A DNA stretch of 64,000 bases. Origin: Paramicrobacterium agarici (lineage in GTDB: Bacteria; Actinomycetota; Actinomycetes; Actinomycetales; Microbacteriaceae). The position numbers were made by a program, and so were the translations under genes. Under the pieces are notes generated by a model. That model searched no databases and was not told the DNA's origin. It was given only the letters and a program-made list of their open reading frames with translations. Position 1 is the stretch's first letter; each line of letters begins with the position of its first letter. The stretch covers positions 2,046,001 through 2,110,000 of the forward strand of contig NZ_PDJE01000001.1 of NCBI RefSeq assembly GCF_002563955.1, written 5' to 3'. Shown here one piece after another: positions 20,907 to 29,159 of this stretch.

Positions 20907-21325
20907 CTCTCGTTTCTGATGACCTCCGCCGGAGTGCGGAGCGTGCCCAAAAGTGGGTTTGTCGGCCAATTCCAGCTTCGGTCAAGCGTCGGCCGGCTAC
21001 TGATCTAGTGGGCCAAAAAGTGGAAATCTAGTGGCCAATTCTTGGGCAGGGCGAATACCAGTGGTGCCTCAACTTCGATCTAGAACACTGGGGAGACTAG
21101 AGATAGCTCGTTTGACGCCATTCGAGCGCTACGAGGATCGATGGGATCTGCTGCTCGTCGACGAGGCAGAGGCACTGGTGCTGTTGCCTGGGCACTACCG
21201 TGCGTTCGCGCTGGAGGAACGTGTGGGCCTGCCGGAGCAGCACGCATAGCGAGAGACGTTACCTGAGTGGCAATGACGAGGTTGTATCCTCGAGTCGGTC
21301 GACATCGACGTGAGATAATTCGTCT
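20907..21325. other. Gene-poor stretch with imperfect direct repeats, possible mobile-element relic
   Basis: No confident gene lies between the tRNA terminator and the next coding region. Two related segments, CCAAAAGTGGG...GGCCAATTC (about 20946-20972) and CCAAAAAGTGG...GGCCAATTC (about 21013-21041), form imperfect direct repeats. The repeated CCAAAA-GTGG/GGCCAA words resemble the multiple terminal repeats of IS21-family elements, but no transposase remains. An open frame at 21031-21249 uses coding-like codons (72 residues, no recognised domain) and could be a gene fragment. GATAAT at 21314-21319 is placed as a -10 for the next gene. Confidence 0.45.
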
Positions 21326-22048
21326 GTGGCAGAACCAAAGAAGTTCGACCCGAAGGCGCTGGTCAAAGCGGGGCTCAATAAGGCACTCGACAGCCAGCAA
21401 CCAGTCGCGGTGGCGAACGTGGCGCGCTTGCGCCGGATGCATCCGGACAAATCGCCTGCGGAGCTGATTGCCTATATGAACAAGTGGTACATCGGGTCAG
21501 TGTCTGCCACGGGGGTTGGAGCAGGTGCAGCAGCAGTCATGCCCAACGGGTTCGTCCAGGTGCCTGCTGCTCTGGCAGACCTGCTGACGTACCTTGAGGC
21601 GTCAGTGCTGTACACGCTGTCGGTCGCGGAGATTCATGGACTCGAGCTAGAAGACATTGAGCGGCGTCGGTTGCTGGTAATGGGCGTGCTGGTGGGCAAC
21701 TCTGCATCGACGCAGGTGCTCGAGAAGGTGATCGGTCGTGCTGCACCCTACTGGGGGAAGAAAGTTGTGCAGGCGATCCCGATGGCGGCGATCGATGCAG
21801 CCAACAAGCTGCTCGGGCCACGTTTCATCACGAAGTGGGGCACCAAACAAGGGATCCTGGTGCTCGGCAAGCAGGTGCCGCTCATGATCGGTGCCGCCAT
21901 CGGCGGTGGCGGCAATGGCCTGTTCGGATGGTTCGTCGTCAAGTCAGCCAGGAATATACTCGGGCCGACGCCGGAGGCGTGGGATATCGGAAGCGATGGT
22001 TCGCCCGACGATGAAAGGCCGGACGCTATCTTGGTGGCGAACGACTGA
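21326..22048 (+). CDS. EcsC-like hypothetical protein
   Basis: A 240-residue protein. A basic N-terminus is followed by VARLRRMHPDKSPAELIAYM, then a glycine/alanine-rich hydrophobic stretch (about 52-100), the phrase AEIHGLELEDIERRRLLVMGVLVG, and a second hydrophobic stretch near 180-205. This pattern resembles EcsC-family proteins, whose function is unknown. It starts at GTG 21326, seven bases after a GATAAT -10, so the transcript may be leaderless. It is the only intact gene in the island after tRNA-Pro. Confidence 0.6.
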   Translation: MAEPKKFDPKALVKAGLNKALDSQQPVAVANVARLRRMHPDKSPAELIAYMNKWYIGSVSATGVGAGAAAVMPNGFVQVPAALADLLTYLEASVLYTLSVAEIHGLELEDIERRRLLVMGVLVGNSASTQVLEKVIGRAAPYWGKKVVQAIPMAAIDAANKLLGPRFITKWGTKQGILVLGKQVPLMIGAAIGGGGNGLFGWFVVKSARNILGPTPEAWDIGSDGSPDDERPDAILVAND

Positions 22049-22103
22049 GGCTCCCAAGCCTGCGGAACCGGAGCCAAGGCCTTAGTCGCGACCACGTGCG
22101 CGG

Positions 22104-22569
22104 TTGCTGTCGCGGGTTTTGGTCGCGCTCGTTGTCACGGCAGGAGTGGATCGGCAATCACCCGAGTCCGCTCCCCAAAAGTCAGCTGCAAGCGTCAGAG
22201 CAGAGCCGTACTCGAAGTGGCTCCGGTACAGGCTCCTCGGACGAAGGCGACGCGTGCGATGTCCTCGCCCGCATCGATTGGGTAGATGACGGCGACGGGT
22301 GGGAACAGCGTGCCATTCGCGAGCCGGTTGATCGCGGAGCGCGCGATGGTGCGGCCGGAGTCACCGACGTAAGCGCGGAGGGCGATGTTCTCGGATACAC
22401 CGTTGCTGCTGGAGACGCACCGAGCGTGATCGGGGACCGCTTCTGTATCGACTATGACTCAGTCTTGCACTTCAACGGGTTCTGGGTGACCGGCTACGGG
22501 AAAAAGACCGCCCCGGGCGAGTGTCTGTACCTGGCCCGAGATCTGAACGTCACGAACCCCAATACGTAG
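22104..22569 (+). pseudogene. Broken LysM-like lipoprotein gene (frameshift)
   Basis: Two frames together look like one secreted LysM-type protein. The frame beginning TTG 22104 encodes a signal-peptide-like LLSRVLVALVVTAGV followed by a Ser/Ala/Pro linker. Then the frame shifts by one, and the frame running to 22569 encodes DACDVLARIDW...EQRAI and a LysM-like GYTVAAGDAPSVIGDRFCI. The shift lies at about 22165-22215. The lipobox Cys expected after AGV is also missing. The 157-residue frame starting at GTG 22096 alone lacks any signal. A programmed shift or a sequencing error cannot be excluded. Confidence 0.55.
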
Positions 22570-22689
22570 CAGTTCCGTTCTCGCCCTGCTGCGCCAACGG
22601 CAATGCGCTGACGATAAGCCACTATCGATTGCGCGACTGCGTGTAGGAATCGGGATCCCGGCGCTACATTTCCAGGATATCCGACGGCA

Positions 22690-22711
22690 CCCCACTTGCG
22701 GCAAGGGCCCC
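22690..22711 (+). promoter_or_regulatory. Rifamycin-associated element (RAE)-like site upstream of helR
   Basis: The core CTTGCGGCAAG (22695-22705) is an imperfect inverted repeat flanked by CCCC on the left and GGGCCCC on the right. It closely resembles the rifamycin-associated element known upstream of rifamycin-response genes in Actinobacteria, including helR. It lies about 95 bases upstream of the helR start. Recognition is from memory of the motif, not from a search. Confidence 0.75.
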
Positions 22712-22804
22712 TCTGTGGCGCAGAATAGAGCCTCCATCGATACCGCTGCCGTTGCAGCATCCGCTCGTTCGCCACCTTCTCGCCTCGTCTTCTCAGGAGC
22801 CGCC

Positions 22805-24952
22805 GTGACTCGTGTCACCATGCCCATTTTCGACCTCTCAGCCGCCCACGATGCCCACGCCCGACCTGAGCTCGTTGCCGACGACGAGGCGCATCTCGCC
22901 GCGGTCGCTGACGCGCTCGACCGAGAGATCGCTGACCTCACGCGCCGCCGCGACGACCTGCGAAAGGCGACAGCCGGAGGCGGGCAGAAGGCGCTTGATC
23001 GCGACCTCGAGATTCATCGGCTCTCGTCTCGGCTGCGCGTGCTCAGCCGTTTCGGACTCGACGTGTGCCTCGGCCGGATCGTGCCTGACGGCGAGCAAGA
23101 TCCGCTGTACATCGGTCGGCTCAACGTCACCGACGCTGATGGGGAGATTCTGCTGATCGACTGGCGAGCACCGGCCGCTGAGCCGTACTTCGGTGCCACG
23201 CACGCCCACCCGATGGGACTCGCGAGCCGCCGCCGCTACAGATGGACCCGCGGCAGGATCACCGACTACTGGGACGAGGCGTTCACGCCGGATGCTGTCG
23301 CCGACTCGTCTGCGCTCGACGACCAGTCGGCGTTCATCGCGAGCCTCGGCGCCACACGATCGTCGCGCATGAGGGACGTGCTGGGAACCATCCAGGCCGA
23401 CCAGGACGCCATCATTCGCGCCGGGTCTCGAGGGGCGCTCGTCGTCGACGGTGGCCCAGGCACGGGAAAGACCGTCGTGGCGCTCCACCGTGCGGCCTAC
23501 CTTCTGTACTCGCACCCGCGCATCGGCCGGGGCGCGGGCGGCGTGCTGTTCGTTGGCCCCTCATCGCCATACCTCGCGTACGTCTCTGACGTGTTGCCGA
23601 GTCTCGGCGAGGACGGCGCCCAGGTGTGCACGATCGCGGACATGGTGCCGGAAGCAGCTGGCGGAGTCGCAGCGTACGACCCAGCGGCAGCCGTGAAGGC
23701 GTCGCCGGAGTTCAACGACGTCATCGACCGCGCAGTTGCGTATCATGAGCGCCCGCCGCGCGGTGACGTGCACCTGGAGACCGAGTGGGGCCTTGTCACG
23801 ATCTCTGCCCAGGACTGGAAGGCCGCGTTCGATGCTCCGACGCCCGGAACGGCGCACAATGACGCGCGTGAAGAGGTGTGGAGTGAGCTCATGGACATCG
23901 TCGTCGACGCCTACGCCGGAGATATCCCGGAGCAGGGACTGCGCCGTTCGCTGCGTGCCCACAGCGAGCTACTGAGCACGTTCAGCGACGCATGGCCGCT
24001 GCTCGACCCCGCAGGTGTCGTGGCCGATCTCTGGTCCGTTCCCGCGTACCTTCGGCAGTGCGCTCCGCAGCTGTCGGAGAGCGACGTAGAGGCGCTGCAG
24101 CGCGAGCATCCCCGTGAGTGGACACGCGCTGATCTGCCAATTCTGGATGCCGCTCGGCTGCGCACCGGAGATCCCGCAGAGGTGCGCGTACGGCGCCAGC
24201 GGGAGGTCGCGTTGCGTCGCCAGCAGGAGACGATGGGTGATGTCATCGAGAAGCTGCTCGACTCCCGGGATCTCGATGATGGTGAGGGCGTACTGCCCAT
24301 GCTTCAGGTCGATGACACGCACAATTCGCTCATCGACGAATCGCAGCTTCCGCACCTCACTCCGGACGCTCTCGCTGGCCCGTTCGGCCACGTGATCGTC
24401 GACGAGGCACAGGAGCTCACGGATGCCGAGTGGCTGATGCTGCTTCGGCGTTGCCCGTCACGAAGCTTCACCATTGTTGGCGATCGGGCCCAGGCACGCC
24501 ACGGATTCACCGAATCATGGGAAGAGCGCCTGGCCAGAATCGGACTCACGACAGTGGAGCAGGCTCGCTTGCGCATCAACTACCGGACTCCCAGCGAGAT
24601 CATGGATGCTGCCGAGCCGGTGATCCGCTCGGTGTTCCCCGACGCAAACGTGCCGACGTCAGTGCGGGACTCCGGCATTCCCGTGGTCTCGGGGGAGTAC
24701 GCCGAGCTCGACAGCATCCTGAACACCTGGCTGGACGCGCACGCGGAGGGCGTCGCATGCGTCATCGGGGATCCGTCGCGTGCTGACACCGCGCGCGTGC
24801 GATCGCTGAGCGCAGCGTCGAGCAAAGGCCTCGAGTTCGATCTTGTCGTGCTCGTCGAGCAGTCCGAATCCGATGCGAGCATTGAGGCGACGGTCGACCG
24901 GTACGTCGCAATGACGCGAGCCACGCAGAAACTTGTGGTGCTGCGGCGGTAG
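22805..24952 (+). CDS. helR: HelR/HelD-type RNA polymerase-recycling motor ATPase
   Basis: A superfamily 1 helicase-like protein of 715 residues. An N-terminal coiled-coil region contains LDREIADLTRRRDDLRK. Walker A is GGPGTGKTVVALHRAAYL near 215, Walker B is VIVDEAQELTDAEW near 530, and NYRTP lies near 592. SSKGLEFDLVVLVE and YVAMTRATQKLVVL are the C-terminal motifs. HelR removes stalled or rifamycin-bound RNA polymerase from DNA and confers rifamycin tolerance (family knowledge). GTG 22805 is chosen because AGGAG lies 5 bases upstream, and an earlier GTG would run into the RAE-like site. A monocistronic gene, probably drug-inducible. Confidence 0.85.
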   Translation: MTRVTMPIFDLSAAHDAHARPELVADDEAHLAAVADALDREIADLTRRRDDLRKATAGGGQKALDRDLEIHRLSSRLRVLSRFGLDVCLGRIVPDGEQDPLYIGRLNVTDADGEILLIDWRAPAAEPYFGATHAHPMGLASRRRYRWTRGRITDYWDEAFTPDAVADSSALDDQSAFIASLGATRSSRMRDVLGTIQADQDAIIRAGSRGALVVDGGPGTGKTVVALHRAAYLLYSHPRIGRGAGGVLFVGPSSPYLAYVSDVLPSLGEDGAQVCTIADMVPEAAGGVAAYDPAAAVKASPEFNDVIDRAVAYHERPPRGDVHLETEWGLVTISAQDWKAAFDAPTPGTAHNDAREEVWSELMDIVVDAYAGDIPEQGLRRSLRAHSELLSTFSDAWPLLDPAGVVADLWSVPAYLRQCAPQLSESDVEALQREHPREWTRADLPILDAARLRTGDPAEVRVRRQREVALRRQQETMGDVIEKLLDSRDLDDGEGVLPMLQVDDTHNSLIDESQLPHLTPDALAGPFGHVIVDEAQELTDAEWLMLLRRCPSRSFTIVGDRAQARHGFTESWEERLARIGLTTVEQARLRINYRTPSEIMDAAEPVIRSVFPDANVPTSVRDSGIPVVSGEYAELDSILNTWLDAHAEGVACVIGDPSRADTARVRSLSAASSKGLEFDLVVLVEQSESDASIEATVDRYVAMTRATQKLVVLRR

Positions 24953-24973
24953 CGGATAGCCGTGGCGCCGTGA

Positions 24974-26260
24974 CTATCGCGGCGACTCTTCTGAGGACGT
25001 CTGCGCTGGCGAGGACTGTGCGGGTTCAGCAGGGCACAGCGTCAACGTGCGCAGCACTGTGTTGTGCAGCGGAAAGATCATGAGCACGACGAGTCCAGCT
25101 CCGTACAGGGCGAAGGGCACCCAGAGCGCGGTCACGGAGGCAAGCGCACCGAAGCCGGCCATCGCCAACGGCATGAGACAGTCGTCGCCGAGCCTCGTGA
25201 GCGCGCTCATGCGACCGAGAAACAACGTGTCTACGGTTGCTGCAAACGTGGCGCTCAGCAGCACCGATGCGTAGCCTGCGCTCAGTCCGATCGTGAACGT
25301 GCCCGCCGCGACGAGCCACGCAGGGCCCACTCCCAGACAGATGATGGCGATGCCCTGAACGACAAGAGCCCAGAAACCCGCGTGCGCTTCGCGACGGGGC
25401 CGCCATTTGGCAACGGATGCGGCGCCAATCGCCGCTCCCGCGCCGACGAGTGCTTCGAAGATTCCCACCGCGCCAGCGCCCCAGCCCTGCTCGGCGGCTC
25501 TCAGGGCGATTCCGATCGCCATGGCTGGTCCAACGGCGAGATTGAGCCCCGAGAGGGCAATGACGAGAGTGCGTGTCGTGGCAGCATCCTTGAGGTGCGC
25601 GAAGCCTCGCGCGATCTGGCGAATCGGCGACTCTTTGTGTGCGCGGGGGAGAACAAACCGGGGGCGTAACCACAGTGCAATGAACGCAACGACGAAAGCG
25701 AAAGTCACGGCGTTGGCACTCGCGCTGCCGAGCATGCCGGCCTGCGCCACCAGAAATCCGCCGATCGCCGCACCGCCCATGGTGCCGAGCCGCGTCGCCG
25801 TCTGCATGACAGCGGAGTAGGACGGCAGGTCGTTGACCCGGACCAGCTGCCGGGCTATTGTGCCAGCTGACGGCTCATAGAACGCGTCGCAGATGCCGAA
25901 GGCAACTGCCGCGGCGAGGAGGACCGTAACCGTCGGTGGTGTGGCAAGGACCCAGAGTGCGACACCGACAAGTACGGCGATGCGGATGACATTGAACACG
26001 AGCATCACGTGGCGAGGGTTCGCGCGGTCGGCAACGGCTCCGCCGAACAAGAGAATGACCGCGCGGGGAACGGTCCCGGCCGCGACGACGACGCCCGCGA
26101 CCGCCGGGGTCGTGATCTGCACAGCTGTCCAGGCGAGCGCGATTGTCCACAGTGCATCGCCTGCATCTGACAGGGCTTTGACCCCGATCCACGCGTGGAC
26201 GGCGACGTCGCGGCGGAATGCGGGCGGTTCCCGCAGAAGCTGCGGTTCTGATTGAGACAT
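24974..26260 (-). CDS. MFS transporter
   Basis: A 428-residue integral membrane protein with about 12 hydrophobic segments, of the EntS-like/MFS_3 group of the major facilitator superfamily. The loop GGAVADRANPRHVM after the second segment is the usual MFS motif between helices 2 and 3. I place the start at 26260 (MSQSEPQ) because GAGGA precedes it at good spacing. It follows the ArsR-type regulator gene on the same strand with 33 bases between, so the pair is probably an operon for regulated efflux. Substrate unknown. Confidence 0.85.
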   Translation of the reverse strand: MSQSEPQLLREPPAFRRDVAVHAWIGVKALSDAGDALWTIALAWTAVQITTPAVAGVVVAAGTVPRAVILLFGGAVADRANPRHVMLVFNVIRIAVLVGVALWVLATPPTVTVLLAAAVAFGICDAFYEPSAGTIARQLVRVNDLPSYSAVMQTATRLGTMGGAAIGGFLVAQAGMLGSASANAVTFAFVVAFIALWLRPRFVLPRAHKESPIRQIARGFAHLKDAATTRTLVIALSGLNLAVGPAMAIGIALRAAEQGWGAGAVGIFEALVGAGAAIGAASVAKWRPRREAHAGFWALVVQGIAIICLGVGPAWLVAAGTFTIGLSAGYASVLLSATFAATVDTLFLGRMSALTRLGDDCLMPLAMAGFGALASVTALWVPFALYGAGLVVLMIFPLHNTVLRTLTLCPAEPAQSSPAQTSSEESPR

Positions 26261-26293
26261 GGGTGTCCTCTGAAGCAAGGCGCTGTGCGGGAG

Positions 26294-26836
26294 CTACGGG
26301 GTCGTGGGGAAGCCGTGCGCAAAGAAGAAGACAGGGCTGCGCTTCTGGCCATCGTGCGAATCAATGCTCGATCTCCACCGATCGAGAGTGGCGCTCAGCG
26401 CCTCAGAGAGCTCGCCCAGTTCAGCGGGCGTCGCCCACGCAAGTGCGTCTGTCGTGAACCCGTCCCATTCCGGATGCTGGTGGGCCGACTTCTTCCAGGC
26501 CTCCAGTCGTCGCAGCTGGGCTGCGACGTTGAGTCTCTCTGCCTCGCGGGCGAGCATGAGGTCGGAGGGTCTCTCGGCAAAGTCGTCGCTTGACCATGTG
26601 AACTTCTCGCGAGCAAGCTGCCACCAGCTCGATCTCTTGTCGCCGTCGGGAGCGTCGACGCGCGTGACAACGGAGGCGCGCTCCAGCATGCGCAGATGGT
26701 GGCTGATGCTGCCGACCTGCTGCGTCAGCGCGCGCGCCAGGGTCCCGACCTGAGTCTTCCCGTGCAGGAACAGGTAATCGACGATCCGCCGGCGAACGGG
26801 ATGATGAATCGCAGTGATTGTCTCGATCTGTTCCAT
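26294..26836 (-). CDS. ArsR-family winged-helix regulator
   Basis: A 180-residue protein. Residues 1-90 form a winged helix (AIHHPVRRRIVDYLFLHGKTQVGTLARAL, abridged, then SISHHLRMLERASVV) of the ArsR/SmtB type. No metal-binding Cys cluster is seen, so it probably senses something other than arsenic-like metals. The start at 26836 is the first Met that gives a normal N-terminus; upstream in-frame sequence is unlike protein. The next gene downstream is an MFS transporter. A palindrome sits 33-46 bases upstream. Confidence 0.85.
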   Translation of the reverse strand: MEQIETITAIHHPVRRRIVDYLFLHGKTQVGTLARALTQQVGSISHHLRMLERASVVTRVDAPDGDKRSSWWQLAREKFTWSSDDFAERPSDLMLAREAERLNVAAQLRRLEAWKKSAHQHPEWDGFTTDALAWATPAELGELSEALSATLDRWRSSIDSHDGQKRSPVFFFAHGFPTTP

Positions 26837-26868
26837 GCGTTCCACGCTATGAGCGCGAGGCAAACTGC

Positions 26869-26882
26869 ACAAGAGTTCTTGT
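26869..26882 (-). promoter_or_regulatory. Palindrome, candidate operator of the ArsR-MFS operon
   Basis: ACAAGA-GT-TCTTGT is a perfect inverted repeat with 6-base arms and a 2-base spacer, next to TATAC. It lies just upstream of the regulator start where the promoter should be, which fits autoregulation by the ArsR protein. Confidence 0.5.
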
Positions 26883-26969
26883 ATACCCCGGAAACGCGGG
26901 CAACGGAGGGTATGGCGAGGCGACGCCTGAGCTGACGACGAGCGTGTCGCCCACAGATAGGCTGGAGCA

Positions 26970-27800
26970 ATGGCCGTGGCAGCATCCAGAGACGCTCGCT
27001 TGGCGATCGTTCCCGCTGCTCTCGTCTGTGCTGCGGCACCGGCGTTCTTCGTGCTGCAGGTCGCCTGGATTGGTTGGGTGCTCGTCGTAGCTGGCGTCGG
27101 AGGAGCGATCGCGATCGAGCGCGGTCGGGCGACAGCATCCGGCCCCTCACTCGCACGTGACCTCAGCCTCATTGCGGCGGGCATGCTCATCGTCAGCTCG
27201 ATTCCGCTTGCGGCAGAGCTCGACAATCTCGGGATGCTACGCTTCACCGTCGCGCTGGGTGGAGCCGTTCTCGTTCCGTATCTCGTCTCACGATTTGTCT
27301 TTCGCGACCACGCGATTCGGTTTCCCTGGCGCTCCGGAAAGCGCTGGGGGCGTCTGCAGTGGGGGTGGCTCGTCGCGGTGCTCGTGCTCGGTTGGTTGAT
27401 TCTGCCGTTCTACTTCATCACGAGTGGCGTCTATCTGAACTGGCCCGTTGTCGACACGCCCAACCTCATTGTCCGGCTCTTCATCGGTGTCGGCGCCGTC
27501 GGCATCTGGGACGAGCTGTTTTTCATCTGCACCGTCTTCACGCTTCTGCGCAGGCACTTTCCCACCCTCCTGGCCAATCTGCTGCAGACGATTGTCTTCG
27601 TCTCATTTCTCTGGGAGCTCGGCTACCGTGAATGGGGGCCCGTCCTGACGATTCCGTTCGCCCTGCTGCAGGGTCTCATCTTCGTTCGCACGCACTCGCT
27701 AGCGTACGTGGTCACGGTGCATCTGCTGTTCGACGCCGTGGTCTTCGCCGTGCTGGTCCATGCGCACAACCCGGGGCTGCTGCCGATCTTCGTTCTCTGA
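26970..27800 (+). CDS. CPBP-family intramembrane protein, degenerate active site
   Basis: A 276-residue membrane protein with about eight hydrophobic segments. The C-terminal half resembles the CPBP (CAAX protease/bacteriocin-processing, Abi) family. GIWDELFFICTVFTLLRR stands where EExxxR is expected, FVSFLWELG where FxxxH is expected, and HLLFDAV matches the third motif HxxxD. The first Glu is Asp and the second-motif His is absent, so peptidase activity is doubtful. It is divergent from the ArsR gene and convergent to the desaturase gene. Confidence 0.7.
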   Translation: MAVAASRDARLAIVPAALVCAAAPAFFVLQVAWIGWVLVVAGVGGAIAIERGRATASGPSLARDLSLIAAGMLIVSSIPLAAELDNLGMLRFTVALGGAVLVPYLVSRFVFRDHAIRFPWRSGKRWGRLQWGWLVAVLVLGWLILPFYFITSGVYLNWPVVDTPNLIVRLFIGVGAVGIWDELFFICTVFTLLRRHFPTLLANLLQTIVFVSFLWELGYREWGPVLTIPFALLQGLIFVRTHSLAYVVTVHLLFDAVVFAVLVHAHNPGLLPIFVL

Positions 27801-27812
27801 TCCGAATGCTCA

Positions 27813-27849
27813 GCCTGGGAGCGATGACACCTCCGTGTCGCGCCCAGGC
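27813..27849. terminator. Bidirectional hairpin between convergent genes
   Basis: GCCTGGG (27813-27819) pairs with CCCAGGC (27843-27849), and inside it GACAC (27826-27830) pairs with GTGTC (27835-27839) around CTCC. It lies between two convergent genes and could end transcription from both sides, although a T-run is lacking. Confidence 0.6.
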
Positions 27850-27904
27850 CCCCAGGAGAATTGAAGTACGGATGCTGCGGCGCATTCCCCTCTCGTAGGG
27901 CTGG

Positions 27905-29068
27905 TCAGCCTCGCCGATACTGAGCCGAGACGGGGCAGTCGAACGGGTCTCGCGCGGCGAGTCCGACGCGGTTGAGATAGCCGATGACGATGCCGTACGA
28001 GCGCCAGAGCGTCGTCTCCGTATAGGGAACGCCGAGCGCATCACACTGGGTCCGCACGATCGCGCGTGCTTTCGACAGGTGCGGTCGAGCCATGCTCGGA
28101 AAGAGGTGATGCTCAACCTGGTAATTCAGGCCGCCCAGCAGCCACGTCGCCCACCATCCGCCTGAGATGTTGCGCGAGGTGCGCACCTGCTTAGAGAAGA
28201 AGTCGAGCTTCGCGGTGGGAGCGATGACGGGCATTCCCTTGTGATTGGGAGCGAAAGCGGCGCCCATGTAGACGCCGAACACGGCAAGCTGAACGCCAAG
28301 GAAGGCGAAGGCCATGCCGACAGGCAGCAGAAGGAAGATCGGGGTGAGGTACAACGCGAATCGTGCGGTCATGAGCGCGAGTTCGAGCCAGCGGCCTTTG
28401 ACCGGCTGTCGCGAGAGGAGATGCTTCACGCTGAGGTAATGAAGGTTCAGTCCCTCGAGCGTGAGCAGGGGAAAGAAGAGCCAACCCTGCTTGCGGGTGA
28501 TAAGGCGGCGAAGCCCCCGCGCCTCGGCGGCATCCTCGTCGAGGAAGGAGATCGTGTCGACCTCGATGTCGGGGTCTTTGCCGACCTTGTTGGGATTGGC
28601 ATGATGGCGTGAGTGCTTGGAGTCCCACCACGAGTAGCTCATGCCGACGAGCCCGGCGAGAACGCGCGCCAAGCGGTCGTTGGCCGGGCCCGTTTTCAAG
28701 ATCACGCGGTGGGCCGCCTCATGGGCGAGGAAGGCAACCTGTGTGAACAAGATGCCCAGAGCGCCGGCGATGAGCAGCTGAAACCAGCTGTCGCCGAGCA
28801 GAATGAATCCCGTGACCGCGCCGCCGAAGGCAACGGCGATCGCGGCGCCGACAATTGCGTAGAACCACGGAGCCCGGCGCAGAAGTCCGGTCTCGCGTGC
28901 GACCTGAGACACCTCTTTGTACGCTCGCGCGATGGGCGGAAAAGAGTCGGTTCCCGCGTAGGTCTGCCGAACAGGGCCGAGTGTTGATGAAGGGTAGCTG
29001 GTGAGGGACGACGTAGCGATGAACGCACCTGCCGATCGACGCGCCGCAGTGCGGCTTGTTGGAGCCAA
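27905..29068 (-). CDS. Membrane fatty acid desaturase
   Basis: A 387-residue desaturase of the membrane di-iron type (DesA3/delta-9-acyl-lipid like). The three His boxes are present: HEAAH near 116, HSRHH near 155, and QVEHH in LNYQVEHHLFPSMARPHL near 315. Four transmembrane helices separate them. The start is uncertain. TTG 29068 gives a 52-residue N-terminal extension and no clear ribosome site is seen; GTG at codon 53 is the other option. The gene follows the DivIVA-like gene on the same strand. Likely role: adjusting membrane lipid unsaturation. Confidence 0.88.
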   Translation of the reverse strand: MAPTSRTAARRSAGAFIATSSLTSYPSSTLGPVRQTYAGTDSFPPIARAYKEVSQVARETGLLRRAPWFYAIVGAAIAVAFGGAVTGFILLGDSWFQLLIAGALGILFTQVAFLAHEAAHRVILKTGPANDRLARVLAGLVGMSYSWWDSKHSRHHANPNKVGKDPDIEVDTISFLDEDAAEARGLRRLITRKQGWLFFPLLTLEGLNLHYLSVKHLLSRQPVKGRWLELALMTARFALYLTPIFLLLPVGMAFAFLGVQLAVFGVYMGAAFAPNHKGMPVIAPTAKLDFFSKQVRTSRNISGGWWATWLLGGLNYQVEHHLFPSMARPHLSKARAIVRTQCDALGVPYTETTLWRSYGIVIGYLNRVGLAARDPFDCPVSAQYRRG

Positions 29069-29159
29069 AGGCGGTTGCCGATCGCTTGCCCGATGCTACC
29101 CCGCGCTCCATGCACGAGGCGGTATACGCGCGACCTCCGGTGGTTGTCGGTGACTGCGG

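Noticed and set aside
21031..21249. Possible 72-residue gene starting at GTG 21031
   Set aside because: Codon use is coding-like in its second half, but the start has no ribosome site, the first part lies in repeat sequence and no domain is seen. I treat it as a possible fragment within the gene-poor stretch.
26837..27247. N-terminal extension of the ArsR regulator
   Set aside because: The extra 137 residues are antisense to the CPBP gene and low in complexity; the winged helix starts at 26836.
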